A stretch of DNA of 64,000 bases, from positions 1-64,000 of the forward strand of contig NZ_JAPESW010000005.1 of assembly GCF_028527925.1 (NCBI RefSeq), written 5' to 3'. The notes under the pieces are model-generated. The model had not been told where the DNA came from, did no database searches, and saw only the letters and a list, made by a program, of their open reading frames with translations. This stretch comes from Cellulomonas fimi (GTDB lineage: Bacteria > Actinomycetota > Actinomycetes > Actinomycetales > Cellulomonadaceae). Shown here piece by piece: positions 1-8,797 of the stretch; position 1 is the first letter of the stretch, and each line of letters starts with the position of its first letter. A program made the translations under genes and the position numbers.

Positions 1-362
1 GAGCTGGCCGCAGACCGCGAGGCCCGACGCCCACGCGAGGATCCCCACGCCGATCGCTGCGAGGACCAGCCCCCACACGACCGTGCCGCCGCGCAGCCGG
101 GCGCGCGGCGCTGATCGACGAGCTCGCGGGCCTGTCGACCCCGGCGACGGCCGCCCGACCGGCCCCGGCACCGGCCTCGGCGCCGATCCCCGCCCCGGCT
201 GCGTCGTCCGCCGCGGCGACGACCACCCCGCCGGCCGTCGAGCCGGAGACGGCGCCGCGCGCCCGGCTGCGCGTCGGCACGGTCGTGTGGGGGCTGGTCC
301 TCGCAGCGATCGGCGTGGGGATCCTCGCGTGGGCGTCGGGCCTCGCGATCGACGTCCAGCTC
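1..362. repeat. Inverted repeat, arms 1-111 and 252-362
   Basis: Positions 1-111 are the reverse complement of 252-362 with five mismatches, four of them clustered at 8-15 and one at 89. The 140-base spacer is unique. The right arm codes for the first membrane segment of the PspC-like protein; the left arm would encode the same segment on the minus strand. The repeat runs exactly to the first base of the window, which is what a fold-back artefact at a contig end would look like. A genuine inverted duplication or small invertible segment is the alternative. Confidence 0.85.
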
Positions 363-467
363 GCGCTGATCGTGCTGCTCGCGGTCGCGGGAGCGGCGCT
401 GCTGGTCGGGTCGCTGCTGTCGGCCGCCCGCAGCTCGCGCCAGGCAGCGGCCGCCGCGCGGCGCTGA
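1..467 (+). CDS. C-terminal part of a PspC-like membrane protein (5' truncated)
   Basis: The frame is open from the left edge to a stop at 465-467. Reliable coding begins near 111: a short acidic stretch (LIDELAGLS), a Pro/Ala/Thr-rich linker, then two hydrophobic segments (around VVWGLVLAAIGVGILAW and LALIVLLAVAGAALLVG) and a basic tail. This is the tail architecture of actinobacterial PspC-domain envelope-stress proteins, but the PspC domain itself is outside the window, so the name is an inference from this tail. The first 111 bases are an inverted near-copy of 252-362, so the reading through them is probably not the true upstream part of the gene. A strong hairpin follows at 506-546. Confidence 0.5.
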   Translation, partial: AGRRPRGPTPTRGSPRRSLRGPAPTRPCRRAAGRAALIDELAGLSTPATAARPAPAPASAPIPAPAASSAAATTTPPAVEPETAPRARLRVGTVVWGLVLAAIGVGILAWASGLAIDVQLALIVLLAVAGAALLVGSLLSAARSSRQAAAAARR

Positions 468-505
468 CGTCGGGCGGCCGCACCCCGCCGTGGCCGCCCG
501 CACGC

Positions 506-546
506 ACGAAGGTCCGGTCCCCACCCCCGGGGGACCGGACCTTCGT
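506..546. terminator. Bidirectional hairpin terminator
   Basis: A perfect 17-bp stem (506-522 with 530-546) and a 7-base loop lie between two convergent genes ending at 467 (+) and 586 (-). There is no clear U-tract, as is usual in high-GC actinomycetes. Confidence 0.85.
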
Positions 547-585
547 CGCTCCACCGAGCGGGCCGCCTCGACGCGGCCCGGTCGG

Positions 586-1074
586 TCAGGCGTTGGCGGT
601 CGCCGGCGGCGCCGTCTGGGTCGTGTCGGCCACGACGGCGCGCGGGACGGTCCCGAGCTTGCGCAGCGCCCAGCCGACGAGCACGAACGTCACGCCGACG
701 CCGAACACGAGGAGCGCGACGCCGAACGCCACGACCGAGGTGAACAGCGACGCCCGGAGGAACGACGCGGTCATGACCGTCGAGCGCGTCGGGTCGTCCT
801 GGTCGAGCTCGGCGTACGTCTTGCCGTCCGACGCCTCGAGCGCGTGCGTGTTGATGACGTCCGCCTGGACCCACGCCTCCCAGGGCGTGTCGACGAGCTG
901 GCCCTGGAAGGCCGACGCGTCGTCGGACACCGTGATCTTCTCGGCGGCGAGGTTGCTCGACACCGCTCCCCACGTGACTCCCCCGGCGACGATGAAGACG
1001 ACGCCCAGGATCAAGGTGATGAGGCCGACGACGCGCACCGCGCCCGACCGCTCCCCCACTGCAGCACTCGACAT
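586..1074 (-). CDS. Small two-TM membrane protein, paralogue of the gene at 1241-1720
   Basis: 162 residues. A hydrophobic segment lies at about 14-36 and a second at about 112-136, separated by a roughly 75-residue extracytoplasmic loop. The loop holds the block shared with the downstream paralogue (QLVDTPWEAW, then DGKTYAELDQDD). Similar proteins are often mislabelled as LigA ring-opening dioxygenases in databases; nothing enzymatic is visible here. The ATG at 1074 is preceded by an AAGGGA ribosome site about six bases upstream. Function unknown. Confidence 0.8.
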   Translation of the reverse strand: MSSAAVGERSGAVRVVGLITLILGVVFIVAGGVTWGAVSSNLAAEKITVSDDASAFQGQLVDTPWEAWVQADVINTHALEASDGKTYAELDQDDPTRSTVMTASFLRASLFTSVVAFGVALLVFGVGVTFVLVGWALRKLGTVPRAVVADTTQTAPPATANA

Positions 1075-1192
1075 TTCCCGATCCCTTCTGCACCACTGAC
1101 AGAACGGGCCCGGACACCCGGGCCCGACAGGCCGAGCTCACGAGACAGCACCGTGCGCTTCGAGCGTATCCCCAGGTGGCAGCGGGAGGAAT

Positions 1193-1232
1193 CGGTCGAC
1201 ACGCCCGCGCCTGCACGCGGGCGTGTCGACCG
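1193..1232 (-). terminator. Hairpin terminator
   Basis: A perfect 17-bp stem (1193-1209 with 1216-1232) and a 6-base loop sit nine bases beyond the stop codon of the gene at 1241-1720. Confidence 0.8.
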
Positions 1233-1240
1233 GGCCGTGG

Positions 1241-1720
1241 TCAGGCGGGGACGGCGACGGGCCGCGCGCCGTCGGTGGCGTCGTCACGGGTCCCGGTCGG
1301 CGGTGCGGCGAGCGAGCGCAGCGCCCCGCCGACGAGCAGGAACCCGACCCCGACGCCGACGACGAGCAGCGCGACGCCGAACGCGATGACCGACGTCATG
1401 AGCGACGCGCGCAGGAACGAGGCCGTCTGGACCATCGGTCGTGCGGCGTCGTCCTGGTCGAGCTCGGCGTAGGTGCGGCCGTCGGACTCGGCGAGCGCGT
1501 GACCGCGGATCGCCTCGGCCTGCGCCCACGCCTCCCACGGGGTGTCGACGAGCTGGCCGGCGAAGGCCGGGGCGTCGTCGGAGACGCGGATCTCCTCCTG
1601 GCCGAGGCTCGCGCCGACACCGAACCAGGTGGCGACGCCGGCGACGGCCAGCAGCGCTCCGAGCGCGAGGACGAGGGTGCCGAGGAGCCGGGCGGGACGG
1701 CGACGTGCACGTGCGGACAT
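1241..1720 (-). CDS. Small two-TM membrane protein, paralogue of the gene at 586-1074
   Basis: 159 residues from the ATG at 1720, which is preceded by a GGGGGA ribosome site; an in-frame start 24 codons upstream lacks one. Layout matches the paralogue: basic N-terminus, TM at about 15-36, conserved loop (QLVDTPWEAW, then DGRTYAELDQDD), second TM near 105-130 and a polar tail. Each gene has its own ribosome site and this one has its own terminator, so they look like a diverged tandem duplication with separate transcripts. Function unknown. Confidence 0.8.
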   Translation of the reverse strand: MSARARRRPARLLGTLVLALGALLAVAGVATWFGVGASLGQEEIRVSDDAPAFAGQLVDTPWEAWAQAEAIRGHALAESDGRTYAELDQDDAARPMVQTASFLRASLMTSVIAFGVALLVVGVGVGFLLVGGALRSLAAPPTGTRDDATDGARPVAVPA

Positions 1721-1917
1721 GGTGGTCCCCCTGTCGTTCCGGTGTGATGGTGAGGCCGGGGGGTCGGCGACCGCCCCGGCTGTGGCATGCACCGCGCGGA
1801 GTCGTGACGCTAGCCGCTGTCACACGCCGCGTGCGCGTAGTTGTCCACGATGTGACGACGGGACGCGCGACGAAACGGTTCAGTGCGTTCGCAACAAAGA
1901 CGTATCGAAAGTCGAGG

Positions 1918-3054
1918 TCAGCGCATCGCGCGAGCGCGGTCGTACTCCGCGAGCGCCGCACCGAGCACGTCGTCCCAGCCGAACGCGGGCCGTACGGAGC
2001 GGTTGTGCGCACGGATCCCCGCCAGGAGGCGACCGTCCTTGGCCAGGTGCACGACGGCCTCCGTCATCTCGGCGTCGTCCGCGACCAGCAGCCCGTCCAC
2101 GCCGTCGGCGACGAACTCGGCGATGCCGGTGCCCCGGCGCGCCACGACGGCGAGCCCCGCGGTCCGAGCCTCGAGGGCCGCGATCCCGAACGCCTCGAGC
2201 TCGGCCGGAGCGAGGAACACGTCGGCGTGCGCGTACGCGGCGCGCACCTGGGGACGCGTGAGCCGCCCGCGGAGGTCGACCGCGCCGTCGAGCCCGTGCG
2301 CCGACACCGCAGTCCGGACGCGGCCCATCGCCGGTCCCGACCCGATCACGGACAGGTGCAGCCGACCGCGTGGCAGCCGTCGGGCGGCGGCGCCGACGAG
2401 CTCGACGAGGGGCACCGCGCGCTTGCGAGGCGCCAGCCGCATCGTCGACACGAGCCGGACCGGTGCGGACTCGTCCTCGGCGGCGGGCGTCGTCGCGTCG
2501 TCCGCGGGTGCCCACGCGTCGAGGTCCAGCCCGTTCGGCACGACCGCGACCTTCGTCTCGAAGACCGCCTCGACGCGCGCCGCCGCGGCGGAGCTCACCG
2601 CCGACAGCGCGAGCGGGGCGTCCGCCCAGCGCGTGCGCCGGACCGCGCCGCGCAGCGCCGGCACCGTGCCGTCGAGCATGCAGTGCCAGGTCACCGCCGT
2701 CGGCAGGCCGGCGTCGAGCGCGAGCCGCGCGCCGTCGAACGCGAACGGCGACAGCACGCCCGCGTGCACGTGGACGACGTCGGGGCGGAGGTCGTCGAAC
2801 GCGGTGCGCAGCAGGCGCGGGCCGGCCGCGGGGTTGATCGGGAGGTCGAAGGGCAACCGCGCGCCGAGCCGGTGCACGTGTACCCCGTGCTCGACGTCGA
2901 CCACACCGCCGCGCTCCCCCGCGGTGCCCAGCGTCGCGGTGAGGACGTGCACGTCGTGACCCTGCTCCGCCTGCCGGGCGGCGAGGTCGCCGACCTGCGA
3001 CTCGATGCCGCCCGTACGCGGCGCGAAGCAGTCGGAGACGTGGACGATCCGCAC
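1918..3054 (-). CDS. GT4-type glycosyltransferase
   Basis: 378 residues, GT-B fold of glycosyltransferase family 4. The N-terminal half starts with the typical VHVSDCF and RTGGIE glycine loop that binds the acceptor side; the C-terminal half has the nucleotide-sugar binding pattern ending in LAPAELEAFGIAALEA, with the E-x7-E pair. Likely transfers a hexose from an NDP-sugar to a lipid or glycan acceptor; the substrate cannot be read from the sequence. The GTG at 3054 is chosen because GGAGG lies six bases upstream and the protein then begins exactly at the fold. It follows the DUF3817 gene by 11 bases, so it probably belongs to the guaA transcript. Confidence 0.88.
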   Translation of the reverse strand: MRIVHVSDCFAPRTGGIESQVGDLAARQAEQGHDVHVLTATLGTAGERGGVVDVEHGVHVHRLGARLPFDLPINPAAGPRLLRTAFDDLRPDVVHVHAGVLSPFAFDGARLALDAGLPTAVTWHCMLDGTVPALRGAVRRTRWADAPLALSAVSSAAAARVEAVFETKVAVVPNGLDLDAWAPADDATTPAAEDESAPVRLVSTMRLAPRKRAVPLVELVGAAARRLPRGRLHLSVIGSGPAMGRVRTAVSAHGLDGAVDLRGRLTRPQVRAAYAHADVFLAPAELEAFGIAALEARTAGLAVVARRGTGIAEFVADGVDGLLVADDAEMTEAVVHLAKDGRLLAGIRAHNRSVRPAFGWDDVLGAALAEYDRARAMR

Positions 3055-3065
3055 GGGCCCTCCGG

Positions 3066-3452
3066 TCAGGCGCGCGCGTCGATCGCGGCGAGCGCCTCGC
3101 GGTGCACCTTCCGCTCGAGCACGAACGACATCACGGGCACGACACCGGCCGCGGCCATCGTCGCGAGCCGGCCGAGCCGCCACCGCATCGTCGACCACAG
3201 GTCGACCACGGTGACGAGGTAGACGACGTAGATCCAGCCGTGCGCGAACGCGACCCACGCGCCGATGACGGCCTTCGGGTGGCCCTCGGCGTCGTACCCG
3301 TTGACCTGGAAGACGTACTTGAGGACGAGCTCGACGCACAGCAGGAGCAGCATCGTGCCCGTGATCCACGCGAGTGCCCGGTACCGCTGCGCCGCCCCGC
3401 GGGCACGCTTGACCCAGGGGTCCGTGCTCGTCGCCGTCGTGCCGTCGCTCAC
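3066..3452 (-). CDS. DUF3817 integral membrane protein
   Basis: 128 residues with three hydrophobic segments (about 28-46, 62-82 and 90-112) and a short basic end. The pattern of a central GW.Y..YL region matches the DUF3817 family, small membrane proteins of unknown function common in actinomycetes beside guaA. The GTG start at 3452 has a GGAAGGA ribosome site about nine bases upstream. It lies 29 bases after the guaA stop and is likely co-transcribed with it. Confidence 0.8.
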   Translation of the reverse strand: MSDGTTATSTDPWVKRARGAAQRYRALAWITGTMLLLLCVELVLKYVFQVNGYDAEGHPKAVIGAWVAFAHGWIYVVYLVTVVDLWSTMRWRLGRLATMAAAGVVPVMSFVLERKVHREALAAIDARA

Positions 3453-3481
3453 CGCTGCTGGTCCTTCCGTCGTCCCACCGG

Positions 3482-5092
3482 TCACTCCCACTCGATCGTG
3501 CCCGGCGGCTTGCTCGTCACGTCGAGGACGACCCGGTTGACCTCGGGCACCTCGTTCGTGATGCGCGTGCTGATCGTGGCGAGCACGTCGTACGGCAGGC
3601 GCGTCCAGTCGGCCGTCATCGCGTCCTCGGACGAGACGGGCCGCAGCACCACGGGGTGGCCGTAGGTGCGGCCGTCGCCCTGGACGCCGACCGAGCGGAC
3701 GTCGGCGAGCAGCACGACGGGGCACTGCCAGATCTCGCGGTCGAGCCCGGCCTTCGTGAGCTCCTCGCGCGCGATCGCGTCGGCCGCACGCAGGACGTCG
3801 AGGCGCTCCGCGGTGACCTCGCCGATGATGCGGATGCCGAGGCCCGGGCCGGGGAACGGCTGACGCCAGACGATGGCCTCGGGCACGCCGAGCTCGAGGC
3901 CGACGGCGCGCACCTCGTCCTTGAACAGGGTCCGCAGCGGCTCGACGAGCTCGAACTGCAGGTCGTCCGGCAGCCCGCCGACGTTGTGGTGCGACTTGAT
4001 GTTCGCCGCACCCTCGCCGCCACCGGACTCGACGACGTCGGGGTAGAGCGTGCCCTGGACGAGGAACTTCACGGCCTCGCCGTGCGCGCCCGCGTCCTCG
4101 ACGACCTCCCGCGCGGCGTCCTCGAAGACGCGGATGAACTCGCGGCCGATGATCTTGCGCTTGGTCTCGGGGTCGGTGTGGCCCGCGAGCGCGTGCAGGA
4201 ACCGCTCGCGCGCGTCGACGATCTTGAGCTGCACGCCCGTCGCGGCGACGAAGTCCTTCTCGACCTGCTCGGCCTCGCCCGACCGCAGCAGCCCGTGGTC
4301 GACGAACACGCAGGTCAGCTGATCCCCGACCGCCTTCTGCACGAGCGCGGCGGCGACCGACGAGTCGACGCCGCCGGAGAGCCCGCAGATGACGCGCGCG
4401 TCGCCGACCTGTGCGCGGATGCGCTCGACCTGCTCGGCGATGACGTTGCCGGGGTTCCAGTCGGGCCGCAGGCCCGCGCCCTCGTAGAGGAAGTTCTCGA
4501 GCGCCTTCTGGCCGAGCGGCGAGTGCTTGACCTCCGGGTGCCACTGCACGCCGAACAGGCGGCGCTCCCGGTCCTCGAACGCGGCGACCGGGCTGCCGGC
4601 GCTCGTCGCGAGCACCTCGAAGCCCTCGGGCGCGGCGTGCACCGCGTCGCCGTGGCTCATCCAGACCGTCTGCTGCTCGGGGCTGCCCGCGAGGACCGTG
4701 CCGGTGTCGGTCACCTCGACCGCGGTGCCGCCGTACTCGCGCTGCCCCGTCTGCGCGACGGTCCCGCCGAGCGCCTGCGCCATCGCCTGGAACCCGTAGC
4801 AGATGCCGAGCACCGGGACGCCGGCCTCGAACAGCGTCGGGTCGACGAACGGGGCACCGGCGGCATACACCGACGACGGGCCCCCGGACAGGATGATCGC
4901 GGCCGGGTCCTTCGCGAGGAGGTCCGCGACGGAGGCCGTGTGCGGGACGATCTCGGAGTACACGTTCGCCTCACGGACCCGGCGCGCGATGAGCTGCGCG
5001 TACTGGGCGCCGAAGTCGACGACGAGGACCGGACGGTGCGCGGGGGGCACCGGAGGGTGCGCAGGCGACAGCGGCTCAGGCGTCTGGGTCAC
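3482..5092 (-). CDS. guaA: GMP synthase (glutamine-hydrolysing)
   Basis: 536 residues, normal length. Converts XMP, ATP and glutamine to GMP in the cytoplasm. An N-terminal class I glutamine amidotransferase domain (about 20-205) has nucleophile Cys98 in GICYG and the His185/Glu187 pair in WHPEV. The ATP-pyrophosphatase domain has the PP-loop SGGVDSS at 239-245. The C-terminal dimerisation domain ends in GTIEWE. Start is GTG at 5092; a TACCCT -10-like hexamer lies only six bases upstream and there is no ribosome site, suggesting a leaderless mRNA. First gene of a run with DUF3817 and the glycosyltransferase. Confidence 0.97.
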   Translation of the reverse strand: MTQTPEPLSPAHPPVPPAHRPVLVVDFGAQYAQLIARRVREANVYSEIVPHTASVADLLAKDPAAIILSGGPSSVYAAGAPFVDPTLFEAGVPVLGICYGFQAMAQALGGTVAQTGQREYGGTAVEVTDTGTVLAGSPEQQTVWMSHGDAVHAAPEGFEVLATSAGSPVAAFEDRERRLFGVQWHPEVKHSPLGQKALENFLYEGAGLRPDWNPGNVIAEQVERIRAQVGDARVICGLSGGVDSSVAAALVQKAVGDQLTCVFVDHGLLRSGEAEQVEKDFVAATGVQLKIVDARERFLHALAGHTDPETKRKIIGREFIRVFEDAAREVVEDAGAHGEAVKFLVQGTLYPDVVESGGGEGAANIKSHHNVGGLPDDLQFELVEPLRTLFKDEVRAVGLELGVPEAIVWRQPFPGPGLGIRIIGEVTAERLDVLRAADAIAREELTKAGLDREIWQCPVVLLADVRSVGVQGDGRTYGHPVVLRPVSSEDAMTADWTRLPYDVLATISTRITNEVPEVNRVVLDVTSKPPGTIEWE

Positions 5093-5249
5093 GCCCCCAG
5101 GGTAGTCGTCGCACGGCCGTCCTCGGCCCGGTCGTCCGCGCGGTGGCGGACGTCACGCGGCGCCTCGCAGCGCTGCCTCGACGAGCCGGCCCGACGAGCG
5201 CCGATAAGGGTTCGAGCCGTGTCGGTACCCGGTCGTAACGTTGACGCTC

Positions 5250-7061
5250 GTGCGCTCGCTCCCCCTCCCCGACCCCGGCACCCCGCCGCTGACCGGTCCC
5301 GTCGCCTACCTCTGGTGGCTCGCCCGTCGGCAGTGGGGCATCCTCACGGTCGCCGTGCTGCTGGGGATCGTGCTGTTCGCCTGCCAGGCGCTGCTCCCCT
5401 ATCTCACCGGCCGCGCGATCGACGGTGGTCTGGAGCACGGCTTCGGACCCGACCTGTGGCGCGCCGCGGGTGCGCTCGGGGCGCTCGGCGTCGTCAGCGC
5501 CGGGGCGGGCGCGATCGGCCACCGCTTCGACGTCCAGAACTGGCTGCGCGCCGCGTTCACGTCGTCCCAGCTCGTCGGTCGGACCGTGGCGCGCTCGGGC
5601 CACGCGATCACCGCCGAGCTCCCGACGGGCGAGGTCGTGTCGGCCGTCGCGAACGACGCGCTGCGCGTCGGCGAGGTCTACGCGATCGCCGCCCGGTTCA
5701 TCGGCAGCCTCGTCGCCTACGGCGTCGCCGCCGTCCTCATGCTGCGCGTGTCCGTCACCCTCGGCCTCGTCGTGCTGCTCGGCCTGCCGACCGTCGCCGC
5801 CGCGCTCGGCCTGCTCGTCAAGCCCCTGCAGAAGCGTCAGATCGCCCAGCGTGAGGCGTCGGGACGTCTGACGACGCTCGGCGCCGACACCGTCTCCGGC
5901 CTGCGCATCCTGCGCGGCATCGGCGGCGAGGGCGTCTTCAACGCGCGCTACCGCGAGCAGTCGCAGCGCGTGCGCCGCCGCGGCGAGGAGGTCGCGGTCA
6001 CGCAGTCCTGGCTCGACGCGCTGCAGGTGCTGCTGCCCGGCATGTTCGTCGCCGTGCTCATCTGGCTCGGCGCGCACATGGCGCTCGACGGGACCATCAC
6101 CCCCGGGCAGCTCGTGGCGACCTACGGGTACGCGGCCTTCCTCGCGTGGCCCGTGCAGAACGCCACGATGTTCCTCCAGTCGGCCACGCGCGCCCACGTC
6201 GGCGCGGGCAAGGTCGTCAAGGTGCTGCAGGTCGTGCCCGCGACGGGCGCGCGCCCGGGCACCGCGGAGGCGCCGCCCACCGGGTCGACGCTGGTCGACG
6301 AGACGAGCGGCGTCGTGCTGGAGCACGGGCGTGTGGTCGCCCTCGTCAGCGCCGACCCCGACGAGTCCGCCCGCATCGCCACCCGCATGGGCCGGTTCGA
6401 CGACGAGACCGAGAAGGACACGCCCGTGCGGCTCGGCGGCGTGCTGCTCGCCGACCTGCACAAGGAGGACGTGCGCACGCGCGTCGTCGTCGCCGAGGCC
6501 ACGCCGCACCTGTTCTCCGGCGCGCTCGGCGAGGAGCTCGACGTGCACGGGTCGCGCGAGGAGCAGCGGCTGCTCGACGCGATCACGCTCGCCGACGCCC
6601 ACGACGTGCTCGACTCCGTGCCCGACGGCCTCGCCGGCGAGCTGCCCGAGAAGGGCCGTTCGCTGTCCGGCGGCCAGCGGCAGCGGGTCGCGCTCGCGCG
6701 GGCACTGCTCATGGACCCGGAGATCCTCGTGCTCGTCGAGCCCACCAGCGCCGTCGACGCGCACACCGAGGCGCGCATCGCCGCCCGGCTCGCCGACCAC
6801 CGGCGCGGGCGCACGACGCTCGTCGTCACCGCGTCGCCGCTCGTGCTCGACCACGTCGACGAGGTGCAGCTCGTGCAGGACGGCCGGCTCGTCGCCCGCG
6901 GCGCGCACGCCGAGCTGCTCGACGGCGCCGCCGGACCGGCCGTCGCCGCCGCCTACCGCCGCGTCGTCGGCCGCGTGCTCGACGACGCCGACACCCCGCC
7001 CCACGGCGTGGCCGTCACCGACGACCTCGCCGACGTCTCGCCCGCAGGAGGACGACCGTGA
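5250..7061 (+). CDS. ABC exporter subunit with degenerate ATPase domain (half 1 of heterodimer)
   Basis: 603 residues from GTG 5250; a TTG at 5241 is the alternative start. Six-TM exporter domain at about 20-320, then a nucleotide-binding domain. The signature LSGGQ is intact (472-476). The ATP-binding motifs are lost: the Walker A position reads VSADPDESA (366-374) with no GKS/T; Walker B ends LVLVEP with Val496 where Asp is expected; the Q-loop residue is Glu416; the H-loop reads TASPL. This half probably cannot hydrolyse ATP and contributes only its signature to a site built on the partner. It overlaps the partner gene by four bases (GTGA). Substrate unknown. Confidence 0.9.
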   Translation: MRSLPLPDPGTPPLTGPVAYLWWLARRQWGILTVAVLLGIVLFACQALLPYLTGRAIDGGLEHGFGPDLWRAAGALGALGVVSAGAGAIGHRFDVQNWLRAAFTSSQLVGRTVARSGHAITAELPTGEVVSAVANDALRVGEVYAIAARFIGSLVAYGVAAVLMLRVSVTLGLVVLLGLPTVAAALGLLVKPLQKRQIAQREASGRLTTLGADTVSGLRILRGIGGEGVFNARYREQSQRVRRRGEEVAVTQSWLDALQVLLPGMFVAVLIWLGAHMALDGTITPGQLVATYGYAAFLAWPVQNATMFLQSATRAHVGAGKVVKVLQVVPATGARPGTAEAPPTGSTLVDETSGVVLEHGRVVALVSADPDESARIATRMGRFDDETEKDTPVRLGGVLLADLHKEDVRTRVVVAEATPHLFSGALGEELDVHGSREEQRLLDAITLADAHDVLDSVPDGLAGELPEKGRSLSGGQRQRVALARALLMDPEILVLVEPTSAVDAHTEARIAARLADHRRGRTTLVVTASPLVLDHVDEVQLVQDGRLVARGAHAELLDGAAGPAVAAAYRRVVGRVLDDADTPPHGVAVTDDLADVSPAGGRP

Positions 7062-8791
7062 AGCTCCCCATCGCCGACTCGGCGGCGGTGCGCGCGTACA
7101 CCGGCCGCCTGTTCCGCACGCACCGCGGCGACCTCTCGCGCATCGCGACGCTGCACACGCTCGCCGCGGTCGCCGGCCTCTCGGGCCCGTTCATCCTCGG
7201 GCGGCTCGTCGACGCGGTCACCGACGGCACGACCGTCTCGTACGTCAACACGCTCATCGGGCTGGGCGTGCTGGCGGTGCTCGCGCAGACCGTCCTCATC
7301 CGGTTCGCGCAGCGGACGTCGATGGTGTTCGGCGAGAAGGTGTTCGCCGAGCTCCGCGAGGAGTTCATCGCGACCGTCACGTCGCTCCCGCTGTCGACCG
7401 TCGAGCGCGCCGGCACGGGCGACCTGGTCGCGCGCACGACGAACGACGTCAACCGGCTGCAGCACGCGGTCCGGTTCGGCGTGCCGCGCGTCATCGTCGC
7501 GGTCGTGACGATCACACTCACCGTCGTCGCGAGCGTGCTGCTGTCGCCGCTCGTGGCGATCGCGATGTTCGTCGGGGTGCCCGGCATGCTCGTGGTCGTC
7601 CGCTGGTACCTCAAGCGCGCGACCCCCGCCTACCAGCGCGAGTCGGCGTCGTACGCGGCGCTCAACGGCACGATCACCGAGTCCGTCGAGGGCGCCCGGA
7701 CCGTCGACGCGCTGCGCCTCGGCCCGCGCCGCGAGGCCCGCGTCCGCGACGACCTGCGCGAGGCGTTCGCCGCCGAGAAGGTCACGCTCGACCTGCGCAC
7801 GGTCCTGTTCCCCGGCATCGACCTCGCGTTCGTGCTCGCGCCCGTCGCGGTGCTGGTCTGGGGCGGGTACCTGGTCTCCGAGGGGTACGCGTCGCTCGGC
7901 GCGGTCACGACGATCGTCATGTACACGTACCAGGTCACCGGGCCGGTCTGGGAGCTGATCTTCTGGGTCGACGAGATCCAGGTCGCGGCCACGTCGCTCG
8001 CGCGGATCGTCGGCGTGCAGCTCGTCGCGCCGGACCGTGAGCCGGGGACGGCGGAGCCCGTCGACGAGGACGTGTCGGCGCGTGACCTGCGGTACGCGTA
8101 CCGCGAGGGGCACGACGTGCTGCACGGCATCGACCTCGACCTGCGCTCCGGTGAGCGGCTCGCCGTCGTCGGGCCGTCCGGCGCGGGCAAGTCGACGCTC
8201 GGGCGCATGCTGGCCGGCATCCACCCGCCGACGGGCGGGTCCGTCACCGTCGGGGGCGTGCCGCTCGTCGAGCTGCCGCTCGAGGACCTGCGCGGGCACG
8301 TCGCGCTCGTCACGCAGGAGCACCACGTGTTCGTCGGCGAGCTCGCCGACAACCTGCGCCTGGCGAAGGAGGACGCGACCGACGCCGAGCTCGAGCACGC
8401 GCTGCGGGCCGTCGACGCGTGGGAGTGGGTGTCCGCGCTGCCCGACGGGCTCACGACCGAGGTCGGATCCGGCGGCACCCCGCTGACGCCCGCCCAGGCG
8501 CAGCAGATCGCGCTCGCACGGCTCGTGCTGCTCGACCCGCACACCCTCGTCCTCGACGAGGCGACGTCGCTGCTGGACCCGCGTGCCGCGCGGCACCTCG
8601 AGCGGTCGCTGTCCGCGGTGCTCGAAGGCCGGACCGTCGTCGCGATCGCGCACCGGCTGCACACCGCGCACGACGCCGACCGCGTCGCCGTCGTCGACGC
8701 CGGGCGGATCACCGAGATCGGCCCGCACGACGAGCTCGTCGCCGCGGGTGGCGACTACGCCGCCCTGTGGCACTCGTGGCAGCACGAGTGA
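7058..8791 (+). CDS. ABC exporter subunit with active ATP site (half 2 of heterodimer)
   Basis: 577 residues. Six-TM exporter domain (about 25-315) and a nucleotide-binding domain with canonical Walker A GPSGAGKST (372-380), Gln420, Walker B LVLDE (497-501) and switch His532. The signature is degenerate: LTPAQ (476-480) replaces LSGGQ. Pairing this Walker A/B with the LSGGQ of the partner makes one canonical site; the other site lacks every key motif. The GTG start at 7058 overlaps the previous stop and is preceded by GCAGGAGG. Likely exports lipids, peptides or drugs; the substrate is not evident. Confidence 0.92.
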   Translation: MKLPIADSAAVRAYTGRLFRTHRGDLSRIATLHTLAAVAGLSGPFILGRLVDAVTDGTTVSYVNTLIGLGVLAVLAQTVLIRFAQRTSMVFGEKVFAELREEFIATVTSLPLSTVERAGTGDLVARTTNDVNRLQHAVRFGVPRVIVAVVTITLTVVASVLLSPLVAIAMFVGVPGMLVVVRWYLKRATPAYQRESASYAALNGTITESVEGARTVDALRLGPRREARVRDDLREAFAAEKVTLDLRTVLFPGIDLAFVLAPVAVLVWGGYLVSEGYASLGAVTTIVMYTYQVTGPVWELIFWVDEIQVAATSLARIVGVQLVAPDREPGTAEPVDEDVSARDLRYAYREGHDVLHGIDLDLRSGERLAVVGPSGAGKSTLGRMLAGIHPPTGGSVTVGGVPLVELPLEDLRGHVALVTQEHHVFVGELADNLRLAKEDATDAELEHALRAVDAWEWVSALPDGLTTEVGSGGTPLTPAQAQQIALARLVLLDPHTLVLDEATSLLDPRAARHLERSLSAVLEGRTVVAIAHRLHTAHDADRVAVVDAGRITEIGPHDELVAAGGDYAALWHSWQHE

Positions 8792-8797
8792 TCTGAC

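Noticed and set aside
1721..1917. Promoter for the small membrane protein at 1241-1720
   Set aside because: A TAGCGT -10-like hexamer is present, but no -35 could be placed at 16-18 bases, so I did not annotate it.
3066..4544. Long open frame antisense-offset within guaA that ends in DUF3817
   Set aside because: Only the last 128 codons have protein character and a ribosome site; the rest is guaA in another frame.
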